The notes under the pieces are model-generated. The model was not told the origin of the DNA. It saw only the letters and a list, made by a program, of their open reading frames with translations, and did no database searches. The position numbers and the translations under genes are program-made. Of a DNA stretch of 64,000 nt, positions 18,839 to 28,393 are shown piece by piece (position 1 is the first letter of the stretch; each line of letters starts with the position of its first letter). The stretch is from assembly GCF_025628985.1 (NCBI RefSeq), contig NZ_JAOTEM010000001.1, positions 868,001-932,000 on the forward strand. Direction: 5' to 3'. This DNA comes from Chryseobacterium edaphi. GTDB taxonomy: Bacteria; Bacteroidota; Bacteroidia; Flavobacteriales; Weeksellaceae.

Positions 18839-19543
18839 TTATACGGTTGATTCCTCTGTCTTTTGATTCTTAAATCGGTGAAAAAAATAAAGATTCCATA
18901 AGATCATTTCGTAGCCGTAAACAGTGTCTTCAATCGGAATGGTGAAAATTCTCAGACCGATTATTTTTTCAGGATTGTAATTGACGATTGGAGAGTCAAG
19001 TCCGGTTCCGGTAAGAATTCCATTGACAGCAAGAAAACCGGGCATCAATATTAAATAAATTAAAGAAGCTTTTCCAATCCATTGAACTTTAAGAATAAAA
19101 TAAAGAATAAAAAGACTGATCGCAGATGTAAGAAATGTAACGAATGGATAAATTTTACTTCTGAAATAAACTGAGAGAAAAAGTAAAAGTAAAATTGAAA
19201 TTATGACAAATACTTTTTCAAAATCTGGCTTCCAATCGAGCTTAAAAAATTTATCCAGGCAAAAATAAGTAAACACGCAGGAAAATGGAATACAGATAAA
19301 GAACATCAACTCTTCAATCGGTAAGCCGAAAAGTCGGCTTCCAATCAAGTATTGGTCATTAAACCACCAAACTCCATGTTTCGTAAACCAGACATCCCAA
19401 ACAATAAAAAAGACAGCAACTAAAAAAGAAGCCATCAAAAATGCTTTAAAATGTCTATGAAACTTTATTTTTGGATGAAAAGAAAACAAAAAACAGATAA
19501 TCACCGTAAAAAAGTTGATCGCCAAATACGTGTATTGCAACAT
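18839..19543 (-). CDS. Lycopene beta-cyclase, CrtYcd-type membrane protein
   Basis: This 234-aa protein has about seven TM helices. Both halves carry the acidic active-site motif of heterodimer-derived lycopene cyclases: GLPIEELMFF near residue 75 and TIPIEDTVYGYE near residue 205. This shows that the CrtYc and CrtYd halves are fused in one chain, as usual in flavobacteria. It should convert lycopene to beta-carotene in the membrane. It is the last gene of the minus-strand carotenoid operon, directly after crtZ with no gap. No strong terminator was found downstream. Confidence 0.88.
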   Translation of the reverse strand: MLQYTYLAINFFTVIICFLFSFHPKIKFHRHFKAFLMASFLVAVFFIVWDVWFTKHGVWWFNDQYLIGSRLFGLPIEELMFFICIPFSCVFTYFCLDKFFKLDWKPDFEKVFVIISILLLLFLSVYFRSKIYPFVTFLTSAISLFILYFILKVQWIGKASLIYLILMPGFLAVNGILTGTGLDSPIVNYNPEKIIGLRIFTIPIEDTVYGYEMILWNLYFFHRFKNQKTEESTV

Positions 19544-20002
19544 TTATTTCTTGTTTTTATTAAAATACATTTTAAAATATTTCACAGGAACCCACAGAAA
19601 TCCGAAACATTCTCCCATTTCTTTTCCTGTATGTTTATGATGTTGTTTGTGAGCTCGTCTTATCGCAAGTAAATACGGATTTTGGGTATCTCTCAAAAAT
19701 TTAAAACGCTGATGAATGAAGATGTCATGGACGAAAAAGTACGCCATTCCGTACAAAGTAATTCCGATAGAAATATAAAAATAAGCATTGAAATTATGTA
19801 CCGTTCCATAGTACATCATCGCTATAGTTGGAATTGCGAAAATTGCGAAGAAATAGTCGTTTCTTTCCATATGACCATCATTGCTGTGATCGTGATGATC
19901 GCGGTGAAGTGTCCACAGAAAACCGTGCATAATGTATTTGTGAACCATCCAGGTAATTCCTTCCATGATAAAAAATGTCGCTGCTACAATCAGAAAATTC
20001 AT
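19544..20002 (-). CDS. crtZ: Beta-carotene hydroxylase
   Basis: This protein of about 152 aa belongs to the fatty-acid hydroxylase/sterol desaturase family. The di-iron His clusters are visible as HKYIMHG, LHRDHHDH, FVHDIFIHQR and RAHKQHHKHTG. It has about four hydrophobic helices. It should hydroxylate both beta-ionone rings of beta-carotene to give zeaxanthin. The ATG at 20002 lies 1 base after the stop of the SRPBCC gene. The longer in-frame extension overlaps that gene and adds an unrelated N-terminus, so it is rejected. Confidence 0.92.
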   Translation of the reverse strand: MNFLIVAATFFIMEGITWMVHKYIMHGFLWTLHRDHHDHSNDGHMERNDYFFAIFAIPTIAMMYYGTVHNFNAYFYISIGITLYGMAYFFVHDIFIHQRFKFLRDTQNPYLLAIRRAHKQHHKHTGKEMGECFGFLWVPVKYFKMYFNKNKK

Positions 20003-20003
20003 A

Positions 20004-20471
20004 TTAATTTTGTTTCTGGTTAAACATTTTTTCCAAAATATTAAAACGGTAACTGAAAATATGCTCAACTTTATTTTTAACAAAAAGTCTGTGTGCAATT
20101 TCACCTAAAAATCCCATCGGAAGTTCATAGTCTACAGTATCTTTTATCAAAACTCCTTTTTCATTCAGAATAAATTCATGAAAATGATTCCATAATTTGT
20201 AAGGACCTTTCTTTTGAAAATCAGTAAAACTTCTGTGATGATTGACCTGTGTGATTTCCGTTTGCCAATCCATTTTAATTCCGAAAAGTGGAGAAACGTA
20301 GTAATCGATGATCATTCCTTCATAAATTTCATCGCTTTCCATTTTTGTACGAACGATGAAGTTCATGTCTTTCGGGGTAATTTTAGAAAGATTATTGGCA
20401 GCTGAAAAGAATTTCCAGGCAGTTTCTATATCGCAGTTTATTTGTTGTTCTCTTTTGAGCTGGTGTACCAT
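20004..20471 (-). CDS. SRPBCC-family lipid-binding-like protein in the carotenoid operon
   Basis: This 155-aa protein resembles START/polyketide cyclase-like SRPBCC proteins. It begins LKREQQINCDIETAWKFFS, has central DWQTEITQV and FTDFQKKGPYKLWNHFHEF, and ends with a helix (HRLFVKNKVEHIFSYR). These proteins bind hydrophobic ligands in a helix-grip cavity. Its place between crtB and crtZ, with a 1-base gap to crtZ, suggests it carries or presents a carotenoid intermediate, or supports an enzyme (inference). No catalytic residues are recognised. Confidence 0.8.
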   Translation of the reverse strand: MVHQLKREQQINCDIETAWKFFSAANNLSKITPKDMNFIVRTKMESDEIYEGMIIDYYVSPLFGIKMDWQTEITQVNHHRSFTDFQKKGPYKLWNHFHEFILNEKGVLIKDTVDYELPMGFLGEIAHRLFVKNKVEHIFSYRFNILEKMFNQKQN

Positions 20472-20497
20472 TGTGATGTTTTAAAGTAAATTTAATT

Positions 20498-21334
20498 CTA
20501 TAAAAAAGACATTTTGTATTGAACATAACTGCTCATCATCAATGAAAATTTTCTTCCGTTTGAAATTCTGATTCTCTGATTGATGATTTTTTTGGCCGGA
20601 GTTCTTTTAATTTTTCTGAATAAAGAAATGTAATATCTGTAAGCCAGATAAACGCCAAATCTTGCTGAATTTGGTAAGTTTTTAATTCCTTCCAAAGCTT
20701 CTTTAAATTCCTGCTGAATGTCATTTTCTATATGTTCTTTCACAGAATTATCAAAATATGTGATGTCAACATTCGGGAAATAAGTACGTCCCAAAACCTG
20801 ATAATCGTCTTTCAGATCTCGAAGAAAATTAACCTTTTGAAAAGCCGATCCTAGCTTCATTGCCGAAGGTTTCAAAATTTCATATTGCTCCTTATTCCCA
20901 TCAACAAAAATATGAAGGCACATCAATCCGACAACTTCTGCAGAGCCTAAAATGTATTGTTTGTAAAGATCAGAATTGTAATCGATTTTCTGAAGATCCA
21001 TTTCCATGCTGTCGAGAAACTGGTAGATTAATTTCACATCAATTTCGTATTGGTTAATCGTTTCCTGAAAACATTGTAAAATTGGATTTAACGAAATTTT
21101 TTCCTCTAAAGCCTGATTTGTCTGTTCTCTGAAACGCGAAAGTAGGGTAGAACGGTCATAATCATGAAAGCTATCCACGATTTCATCGGCTAAACGCACA
21201 TAACCATAAATTGCATAAATAGAATTTCTAATCTTTGGTGACAACGCCAAAATCCCCAATGAAAAACTGGTACTGTATTGTTTTGTGGTCTGTTTACTGA
21301 TCTTGTATGAGAGATCGTCAAATAGTTTTTTCAT
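20498..21334 (-). CDS. crtB: Phytoene synthase
   Basis: This 278-aa squalene/phytoene synthase family protein has both aspartate-rich motifs: LADEIVDSFHDYD near residue 50 and the conserved second region FQKVNFLRDLKDDYQVLGR with YFP following. It should condense two GGPP molecules to phytoene. It follows crtI by 11 bases in the same direction. No GGPP synthase (crtE) is in the cluster, so GGPP must come from an isoprenyl diphosphate synthase encoded elsewhere. Confidence 0.94.
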   Translation of the reverse strand: MKKLFDDLSYKISKQTTKQYSTSFSLGILALSPKIRNSIYAIYGYVRLADEIVDSFHDYDRSTLLSRFREQTNQALEEKISLNPILQCFQETINQYEIDVKLIYQFLDSMEMDLQKIDYNSDLYKQYILGSAEVVGLMCLHIFVDGNKEQYEILKPSAMKLGSAFQKVNFLRDLKDDYQVLGRTYFPNVDITYFDNSVKEHIENDIQQEFKEALEGIKNLPNSARFGVYLAYRYYISLFRKIKRTPAKKIINQRIRISNGRKFSLMMSSYVQYKMSFL

Positions 21335-21345
21335 AATAATATTGG

Positions 21346-22809
21346 TTATTTGGTGGCTTCTATTGCTGCAATTTTCCCTGAAATAATCGATGGCGGAACT
21401 CCCGGTCCCGGTACGGTCAATTGTCCGGTATAAAATAAATTGCTGACTTTTTTATTTTTTAATGAAGGTTTCAAAACTGCTGTCTGGGAAAGCGTATTTG
21501 CTAATCCGTAAGCATTTCCTTCGTATGCATTGTAATCTTCTTTGAAATCTTTGATGCAGTAACTTTTCTTATATTCTAATTTTGATTTTAAATCTGATGT
21601 TCCGGTGTGTTTTTCAAGTCTGAGAATCATTTCGTCAAAATATTTTTCTCTTACTTCATCACTGTCTTCCAAACCTGTCGCAACCGGCATCAAAAGAAAT
21701 ACGTTTTCGCAATTTTCCGGAGCTACATTTTCATCGGTTTTCGATGGACAGCAAACATAAAACAGAGGTTTTGTTGGCCATTTTTTATCATCATAAATCT
21801 CGGTAGTATGCAAATCCAAATCATTTTCAAAAAACAAAGTGTGATGCTTTAGATTTGAGATTTTTTCTTTAAATCCTAAATAATAGATTAAGCATGAGGG
21901 CGCAAAAGTTCTCTTTTTCCAGTAATCTTCCGTGTAATTTCTGTATTCTTTAGGAAGTAAAATGTTTTCTGTATGGTGATAATCAGACGATGCAATCACG
22001 GTGTCAAATTCAATATCCGTTCCGTTTACTGAGATCGCTGTAGCCTTATTTTTATTAATTTTTATTGAATCAATATTTGAATTCAAATGAAATTGAACTC
22101 CCTGTTCCTCTGCAACATCTGCCATCGCATCAATAATTTTGGAAAATCCACCCATCGGATACCAAGTTCCCAATTTGTAACCACCATAATTCATCAGACT
22201 GTATAAAGCAGGAATGTCTTTTGGAGCAGCGCCAAGAAAAATTACAGGAAATTCCATCAACATAATCAACTTTGGATCTTTAAAATATTTTCTTACAAAT
22301 TTGTGGAAATTGGATAATAGGTCTAATTTCAATGCACTTTTAGCAATTTTCGGAGAAACAAATTCAAACCATGAATGACAAGGTTTATTGACGAAATCTT
22401 TCATCCCGACTTCGTATTTATACTGAGCGTCGTCCATGAATTCGTCCAGCTTTTTTCCTGCACCTTTTTCTGTAGATTCAAAAAGATTTCGAATCTCATT
22501 GTAATCGTGCGGAATCTGCATTGTTCCGTCCGAAAAAACCATTTCAAACTGTGGATTTAATGGAACTAGTTGAAAATAATCTGAAGTTTTTTTATTAAAA
22601 TCGGTAAAGAAATTTTCAATAATATCGGGCATCCAATACCAACTCGGACCCATGTCAAAAGTATAACCATTATCTGTGGTAAATTTTCTTGCTCTTCCAC
22701 CTAAACTGTCGTTTTTTTCAAATACATGAACCTCATGACCTTTTTGTGCAGAGTAAGCTGCAGCCGACAAACCTGAAAATCCTGATCCTATAATTGCAAT
22801 CTTACTCAT
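21346..22809 (-). CDS. crtI: Phytoene desaturase
   Basis: This protein of about 487 aa has an N-terminal FAD-binding Rossmann motif (IAIIGSGFSGLSAAAYSAQ, then VFEKNDSLGGRARKF). The family C-terminal signature is LFYTGQLTVPGPGVPPSII. It should desaturate phytoene to lycopene. The ATG at 22809 is preferred because it places the GxGxxG motif next to the N-terminus and lies 1 base after the marR stop. The longer reading frame would overlap marR. It is the first biosynthetic gene of the operon. Confidence 0.94.
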   Translation of the reverse strand: MSKIAIIGSGFSGLSAAAYSAQKGHEVHVFEKNDSLGGRARKFTTDNGYTFDMGPSWYWMPDIIENFFTDFNKKTSDYFQLVPLNPQFEMVFSDGTMQIPHDYNEIRNLFESTEKGAGKKLDEFMDDAQYKYEVGMKDFVNKPCHSWFEFVSPKIAKSALKLDLLSNFHKFVRKYFKDPKLIMLMEFPVIFLGAAPKDIPALYSLMNYGGYKLGTWYPMGGFSKIIDAMADVAEEQGVQFHLNSNIDSIKINKNKATAISVNGTDIEFDTVIASSDYHHTENILLPKEYRNYTEDYWKKRTFAPSCLIYYLGFKEKISNLKHHTLFFENDLDLHTTEIYDDKKWPTKPLFYVCCPSKTDENVAPENCENVFLLMPVATGLEDSDEVREKYFDEMILRLEKHTGTSDLKSKLEYKKSYCIKDFKEDYNAYEGNAYGLANTLSQTAVLKPSLKNKKVSNLFYTGQLTVPGPGVPPSIISGKIAAIEATK

Positions 22810-22810
22810 A

Positions 22811-23485
22811 TTAGTTATTTTCAAATGAAAAATCATTATAAACAGTTTCTATAAGATTTTTACTGTCGATATTTTTGTGATAAATCGGATGATGAAACTG
22901 ATCTAATTTATTTAAAATCCGAATCAATTCCATTTTTTCTAAGTGTGTAAGATTTCCTGAAACAATCTTTGTTGCCTTACGAATTTTACTCATTTGGTTT
23001 TCAAGAATTTCTAAGCCTTTTTGGGTAATATTGATCAATTTAATTCTTTTATCATCCACCGAATCAGTTTGCTCAATCCAGCCTTTGTTTAAAAGTCTGT
23101 TAATAATCAAAGTTCCGACTGGTTTTTCGTGAATGTTTTTTTTGATTAAATCAATTTTTGACATCGCACCTAAAGCTTTTAAATTAATTAAGTAAATAAA
23201 ATCTTCCTGTGTTGAAAATTCAGAATCTGATATTGCTGATTTAGAATAGGATTTTGCATATCTGTTAAGATGTACGAGCAAAGTGCTGATCGCACTTTCC
23301 GGGCTTCTTCCTTGATCTTTTCCTTCCCAGTCTGTATTGATATCTTGATCGTCATGTTTTTGAGATTCCTGATCAAAAATCCAAAGTTTAAAACCTTCAA
23401 TTGTTGAAGGATAGGCTGAATTTTTATTACTTAAATTAAATTCTTCGAGTAATGTGACGGCATCTTTTATTAAATCAAAATCCAT
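22811..23485 (-). CDS. MarR-family transcriptional regulator of the carotenoid operon
   Basis: This 224-aa protein has a winged helix-turn-helix (MSKIDLIKKNIHEKPVGTLI, then LLNKGWIEQTDSVDDKRIKL) followed by dimerisation helices. It is longer than typical MarR proteins because of a roughly 75-residue N-terminal extension. It is the first gene of the carotenoid operon, 1 base ahead of crtI, so it probably represses or activates its own operon. An AT-rich near-palindrome 24 bases upstream is a candidate operator. The ligand is unknown. Confidence 0.88.
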   Translation of the reverse strand: MDFDLIKDAVTLLEEFNLSNKNSAYPSTIEGFKLWIFDQESQKHDDQDINTDWEGKDQGRSPESAISTLLVHLNRYAKSYSKSAISDSEFSTQEDFIYLINLKALGAMSKIDLIKKNIHEKPVGTLIINRLLNKGWIEQTDSVDDKRIKLINITQKGLEILENQMSKIRKATKIVSGNLTHLEKMELIRILNKLDQFHHPIYHKNIDSKNLIETVYNDFSFENN

Positions 23486-23508
23486 TTAGATAAATTTAGA
23501 ATATAAAT

Positions 23509-23526
23509 ATTCATTAATTAATAAAT
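23509..23526 (-). promoter_or_regulatory. Candidate MarR operator upstream of carotenoid operon
   Basis: ATTCATTAATTAATAAAT is an 18-bp inverted repeat with one mismatched pair, located just upstream of the marR start. Size and position suit a MarR dimer, but AT-rich palindromes arise easily by chance. Confidence 0.3.
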
Positions 23527-23591
23527 AAGGTTTATTTATATTTTAAATATTATCAAAAATGATTCCACAAATCTGTTGTTAGCAATAAAAA

Positions 23592-23619
23592 AATAAGACT
23601 CTGCAGGCAAAGTCTTATT
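23592..23619 (-). terminator. Rho-independent terminator of the T9SS-exported protein gene
   Basis: Read on the minus strand, AATAAGACT and AGTCTTATT pair around a 10-base interior and are followed by a run of T, 38 bases after the stop. Confidence 0.75.
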
Positions 23620-23657
23620 CTCTCTAATTCTAATTTTTACGTATGTTATGAAGCTTT

Positions 23658-25013
23658 TTATTTTTTGATGATCTTTTTGGTGATTATTTTATCTGTTTGT
23701 GTCTTTATTGTTACAAAATATACACCTGCCGTTGCGTTTGAAATATCTATTTTTTCAGCATCATTTTGAGATGTGACTGTTCTTCCTGCAACATCGGAAA
23801 CTTGAACTGATTTTATTTTGTCTTCACCTTTCACGTAGATAATTCCTGTAGTTGGATTAGGATAAACTGTTGAAACTTCTTTTTTGGCATCATTTACAGA
23901 TAAATTAGATAAGGAAATTCTCTTTACTTTGGTTGTACCTTGTGAATATGCAAGAACCAGATAATTGTTGAGTGCATCAATTGCCAAATCATTATATGTT
24001 GCCTGATCGTCAGAAACGAAACTTCCTCCAAAAGATGACCATGTATCTGTAACGCTATCAAGCTTATATACTGTATTTTTCAGGTGATTTCCATCAGAAC
24101 TGTCCCATTGACTTGCCACGACAAAAGGTGTTCCGCCTGAAGTGACGGCAATGGCAAGATGCTGAACTGCTTTTGCAGAAAAATTAGCATTACCAACCTG
24201 ACTCCATGAAGTGCCATTCCATTTTTTTACATTTATTTTTCTTCCACTTGTGGAATTTGAGATGTACGCAACATATACATTGTTATTTCCATCAATCGCA
24301 ATGTCAGAAGTATACTGTTCACCTGAAGATGAAGCGTCTACGATGGCTCCTCCAACCATTGTCCAGTTGTCTGTAGATGTAGCAGATGTAGTGTTCTCAT
24401 AAACTCTTACTCCGCTTGAGACATTGCAGGTGTAAATTTTATTGTTGGTTCCGATTACCATTTCTGCAAATGCTGCTCCGCTTGAAAATCCTGCATTTCC
24501 TACCTGTTCCCAAACATTATTTGCAAATCGTCTTACCGTACCCGATCCGTCAGATGAATAAGTGAAAAGTACATTTGCTGGTGACACCGCCGAAGCATGA
24601 AAATTTACCGTGTTACTCGTAGCACTTGTTAAAGCGGACCATGATGTGCCACTAAACTTTCTTACTTCCAACCCGGTTCCCTGATTGGTGTAAAATACAT
24701 TTCCCAAACCATCCACTGACAAAGAATTGTAAAGTGCAATTCCTGTAGTGATTCCTGCAGTTCCTCCCAAATACGACCAGGAATTTCCTTCAAACTTCTG
24801 TACAGAACCTTTTGAAACTGAGGTGTCGTAATATGACAGATAATACTTTCCTGTAGCATCAACTGTTAAATTGTTATAACTTGATCCTCCTGCAGAAACA
24901 TTTGCCGACGATCCTACATTTTCCCACTGTTGTCCTTTTAGAGAAAGAAAATTAACAGCTAATCCAAAGAGTAGAAGTGTTCTTTTAAAAGTGAAAGAGT
25001 AGTTTTTTTTCAT
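23658..25013 (-). CDS. Secreted beta-propeller-like protein with T9SS type A sorting domain
   Basis: This 451-aa protein has a signal peptide (LLLFGLAVNFLSLKGQ) and about six or seven repeating units, each with a W(S/E)xxG core (QWENVGSS, NSWSYLGG, TSWSALTS, NVWEQVGNAGFS, TSWSQVGNANFS, DTWSSFGGSF). These alternate with DGxGNVxY-like strands, suggesting a propeller. The C-terminal 70-80 residues (VYPNPTTGIIYVKG to KIITKKIIKK) form a type A CTD recognised by the type IX secretion system. It is probably exported and surface-attached or released. The ligand or activity is unknown. Confidence 0.85.
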   Translation of the reverse strand: MKKNYSFTFKRTLLLFGLAVNFLSLKGQQWENVGSSANVSAGGSSYNNLTVDATGKYYLSYYDTSVSKGSVQKFEGNSWSYLGGTAGITTGIALYNSLSVDGLGNVFYTNQGTGLEVRKFSGTSWSALTSATSNTVNFHASAVSPANVLFTYSSDGSGTVRRFANNVWEQVGNAGFSSGAAFAEMVIGTNNKIYTCNVSSGVRVYENTTSATSTDNWTMVGGAIVDASSSGEQYTSDIAIDGNNNVYVAYISNSTSGRKINVKKWNGTSWSQVGNANFSAKAVQHLAIAVTSGGTPFVVASQWDSSDGNHLKNTVYKLDSVTDTWSSFGGSFVSDDQATYNDLAIDALNNYLVLAYSQGTTKVKRISLSNLSVNDAKKEVSTVYPNPTTGIIYVKGEDKIKSVQVSDVAGRTVTSQNDAEKIDISNATAGVYFVTIKTQTDKIITKKIIKK

Positions 25014-25375
25014 GATAATTAATTTTAGATTTTTATAATTTTTATATTGTTTTTTTAAGTTTTCCGAAATTATGTTTTTGATGTACGAACTGCTCCAAAA
25101 GAATTTAACAAATGTAGGATGAGATTTGTTTAAACTGAAATATTTTGAAGATTTGAAGCTAAATAATGATACTCATTAGATACTTTATGACTTATAATTG
25201 ATATTGTTGATTAATTTACAATGTTGAAGATGTAAACTTATCACCGTACTTAGTGTTATGAATTTTTTTTAAACAAAAAAAAGTAGTTCTTCAGTAGATG
25301 TATTGTCAACAAATAAAAGCCATTATCATTTAATTAATGATAATGGCTCTAAATATCTAAAAAGTATATAATGAA
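25014..25375. other. Intergenic region between two minus-strand genes
   Basis: These 362 bases hold the upstream region of the T9SS protein gene and, at 25318-25347, the terminator of the TPR regulator gene. No coding region or structured RNA was recognised in the rest. Confidence 0.6.
25318..25347 (-). terminator. Terminator of the TPR-HTH regulator gene
   Basis: AGCCATTATCATT and AATGATAATGGCT form a perfect hairpin around TAAT-type loop bases. On the minus strand it is followed by TTTTATTTG. Confidence 0.8.
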
Positions 25376-26785
25376 TTAAATATTATCTATGAATTGATAA
25401 ATATCTTCATTTGCAGGAATTTCTAATTTTTTTCTGATTCTGTATTTTTTATTTTGTACCGTGCGCGTTTCTATGAAAGTATATTGTGCAATTTCTTTGG
25501 TTGTCAATTTCAGCTTTAATAAAGCACAAAATTCAATTTCGGACTGTTGAAGATCAGAAGTAATGTGTAATAACTTACTTGAAAACTCAGGGAAAATATT
25601 TTCAAAAGTAAACATGAAAGATTCATCCTTATTTTTGACCAAAGTAATTAATTGGTTGTAAACTTCCTGTAAATTGAGATCAGTTTCTTTCTTGTTTTTT
25701 CTCTTAAATCTGTACATGAAAAGTCCGAAAAATCCTATGAGAACAGCAAAAGCAATTCCGAAAATAAGGATTTTTTGAGAACTGTTTTCGTCTTCTTCAA
25801 TCTTTTCTTTTTCAATGACTTTTTGAAGCGAGTTGTATTTGCTCTGCAAAATATTTAAGTCAAGTTGCTTCAATTTTTGTTGATAGAAATCTGCACTGTC
25901 TTTATTCTTAGTCTTTGTATAAATTTGTTGTAAAGCTGTGTAAATATTAATTTTATTGAGTTCAATTCCATTTTTATGACTAGTAAATAAGGCTTTATGA
26001 AAATTGGCAACCGAAGTTTTGAAGTCGCCTCTGGATTTGGCAACTTCACCTAAAACAATATAATTGGAAACCATTGCTTTGTCATTCGAAAGAGATTTTG
26101 GTCTTAATTCTATAGATTTTTTCACATAATAATCTGCAGAATCTATATTGTACTGAATGTAAATATTAGCAAGATTAGAATAATTCAGATATTGAAAATT
26201 AGCGTATTCTTCCGAGTTTGTAAGTTCTTTTCCACTGTTTATTTCTTCAAGAATTTTTTTAGCAGCTTTGCGTGGTTGATTGATATCAAGATAAATATTT
26301 GAATAACTGTTTAGTATATTAGATTTTGCGTAGAATATCTTTTTAGATTTAGACTGATCTTTTTGTAGAATTTCGTAAGCATTATTCAGATAAACGATTG
26401 CTTTATCATGAAATTTATTGATGGAATAAGTTTCTGCCAAATAGATATTTGCCATCGCTTCATAATAGTAATTATTAAACTCACGAGATTTTTTCTGCAG
26501 ATTTTCCGTCGAAACAATCAGGCTGTCTGTCAGATTTTTGCTGTAAAAATACCGGCATTTTCTGTCGAGAAGTTTCATCTCAGAAAGCGAATCTTTTAAA
26601 ATTCGGGCTTCATGTAATAATGGCCTGATTTGTTGATATGCGTTATCAATATTAGTACTAAAAAGTTCGGAGTTTTTTGAAACTTTTTCCCTGAATTTTT
26701 CTGCATGAGTTGGCTTTTGAGCTCGTAGTAAAACACTCATTAATAAAACAGTAAAATATAAGAATTTCAGAAAAGCCCCTTTCAT
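25376..26785 (-). CDS. TPR-repeat membrane protein with C-terminal LuxR-like HTH
   Basis: This 469-aa protein has an N-terminal signal/anchor (FLYFTVLLMSVLLRAQ) and a TPR-like helical region (about 40-310; for example ANIYLAETYSINKFHDKAIV and YIVLGEVAKSRGDFKTSVAN). A TM helix follows near 330-355 (ILIFGIAFAVLIGFFGLFMY). The cytoplasmic C-terminus has a helix-turn-helix (LKLKLTTKEIAQYTFIETR, TVQNKKYRIRKKL). This is a common Flavobacteriia design in which an extracytoplasmic TPR sensor may control a tethered DNA-binding domain. The target is unknown; the T9SS gene downstream is a possible candidate. Confidence 0.85.
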   Translation of the reverse strand: MKGAFLKFLYFTVLLMSVLLRAQKPTHAEKFREKVSKNSELFSTNIDNAYQQIRPLLHEARILKDSLSEMKLLDRKCRYFYSKNLTDSLIVSTENLQKKSREFNNYYYEAMANIYLAETYSINKFHDKAIVYLNNAYEILQKDQSKSKKIFYAKSNILNSYSNIYLDINQPRKAAKKILEEINSGKELTNSEEYANFQYLNYSNLANIYIQYNIDSADYYVKKSIELRPKSLSNDKAMVSNYIVLGEVAKSRGDFKTSVANFHKALFTSHKNGIELNKINIYTALQQIYTKTKNKDSADFYQQKLKQLDLNILQSKYNSLQKVIEKEKIEEDENSSQKILIFGIAFAVLIGFFGLFMYRFKRKNKKETDLNLQEVYNQLITLVKNKDESFMFTFENIFPEFSSKLLHITSDLQQSEIEFCALLKLKLTTKEIAQYTFIETRTVQNKKYRIRKKLEIPANEDIYQFIDNI

Positions 26786-27675
26786 TTTAATAATTCAATT
26801 GTTATTTAGATGCTTTTTTGTGAGATGTGGTGCTAATTTACTTAAAAAATATCCATTTAAATAGAAATTATGCGCAAATTTTCGACTTGCTGTAGTTTTA
26901 TCTAAATCATAAAATAATTAGACCTAGTGAAATAGTGAATTATTAATTTTAAAATTGGAGTTAATGTAATTTCCAACTGATTTTTCAAATTATAAAATCA
27001 ATGAAAAGTACTAATATCCAGAAAATCTAAGATTATCGTTTTCTGACTATTGTCGAAAAATCTATATACTTATCTAAGATTATTTAATAATCAATCTTTT
27101 TTTGTGAAATAAGTAGAGATAATTTTATATTTGTATAAATTATACTAAGACAATTTGATAATTAAACTGAGATTTTAGTATGTTATTGTTCGTAATATCA
27201 GTACATTATATGCTAATTTTAAATTGATGTGGTATTTTTCATAAAAAATACAGAAACACTAATATTAATTGTTAACTTTATTTGGTATAATTTTAGTAAC
27301 TCAAAAAAAAATATTTTAGATATAAGATTAATATGTAAATTTACTTAGCAATTTTCTTAAAGTAGTGAATCGAAATAATAACATTTTTAATGATAACTAT
27401 TTTTTGATTGCTACATTGACGGACTGTTGGGTAATTACACATTTATAATTTCTATAAAATAAATATTTTAGAGTTAAATCAAATCCAAACCAATATTAAT
27501 ATCGTAGCTATTATAAATCTTTTCAAGAAAGAGGGAAATCTATACAGCCCAATTACTTTTAAAAAGATGTAGTGATAAACTAAAGAATAGGATATTAAGA
27601 TATTTCTTTTGAATCACTTTTACTTTAAACAGAATATATAATTAATTGCTTCATTGCAATTTTAAATAATAAACG
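26786..27675. other. 890-base AT-rich intergenic region
   Basis: This is the longest gap in the window, between the divergent TPR regulator and the tetR gene. I see no credible protein gene, tRNA or repeat. It is extremely AT-rich. A promoter-like pair, TTTG at 27101-27104 and TATATTTG at 27126-27133 (21-base spacing), lies far from the next gene. It could start a long 5' leader or an unannotated small RNA. Confidence 0.5.
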
Positions 27676-28305
27676 ATGCCTAGAAAAGTTGTACAAGGTC
27701 CGATCAGGGACAAAGAAAAAACCAAACAGAAATTGCTGAATGCAGTTGGTAAAATTTTGAAAACCAAAGGTTATTCAGGATTGATGGTAAGTAAAATCGC
27801 AGCCGTTGCCGGTTTCGATAAAAAGCTAATCTACGAATATTTCGGTAGTACAGACAAGCTTATTGATGAATATATCAGATCGCAGGATTATTGGAGCAGA
27901 GTAGACGAAAAAGAGATGAATGTAGATCTTTCTGACGGTGGAAAAGAAATGTCAAAAATGGCTTTGCTTAACCAATATGAAGGTTTAAGAAAAAACAAAG
28001 AACTTCAGAAGATTATTGTTTGGGAACTTTCTGAAAGCCGTCCGATTTTGAAAAAATTATTCGAACAGCGCGAAGAAGTAGGAGAAGGATTATTCACAAA
28101 CATTACCGATCCTCATTTCGGCGAAAAATCCGATGAATACAGAGCAATTACAGCGTTACTGGTAGCAGGAATTTACCACCTCAATCTGTATACAGCTCAT
28201 AATGGAACTACTTTCTGCGGGATAGATACAAAGTCTGAAGACGGAAGAAAGAAAATTGAGAAAGCAATTGTTGATATTATAGATTTTGCGTATCAGAAGA
28301 AATAA
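27676..28305 (+). CDS. TetR/AcrR-family transcriptional regulator
   Basis: This 209-aa protein has an N-terminal TetR HTH (QKLLNAVGKILKTKGYSGL, SKIAAVAGFDKKLIYEYFG) and a C-terminal all-helical ligand domain. No transporter or enzyme gene is next to it, so the target and ligand are unknown. The ATG at 27676 gives a basic N-terminal tail (MPRKVVQGPIRDKEKTKQ) common in this family. The upstream gap is unusually long. Confidence 0.9.
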   Translation: MPRKVVQGPIRDKEKTKQKLLNAVGKILKTKGYSGLMVSKIAAVAGFDKKLIYEYFGSTDKLIDEYIRSQDYWSRVDEKEMNVDLSDGGKEMSKMALLNQYEGLRKNKELQKIIVWELSESRPILKKLFEQREEVGEGLFTNITDPHFGEKSDEYRAITALLVAGIYHLNLYTAHNGTTFCGIDTKSEDGRKKIEKAIVDIIDFAYQKK

Positions 28306-28393
28306 CTATTTTTTGCAAAAGTTAATGACTGGTTTTATCTAAATTTGAAATTTTATACTTTCAGATTAAAACTATATTTCTTACTTTTGGGCT

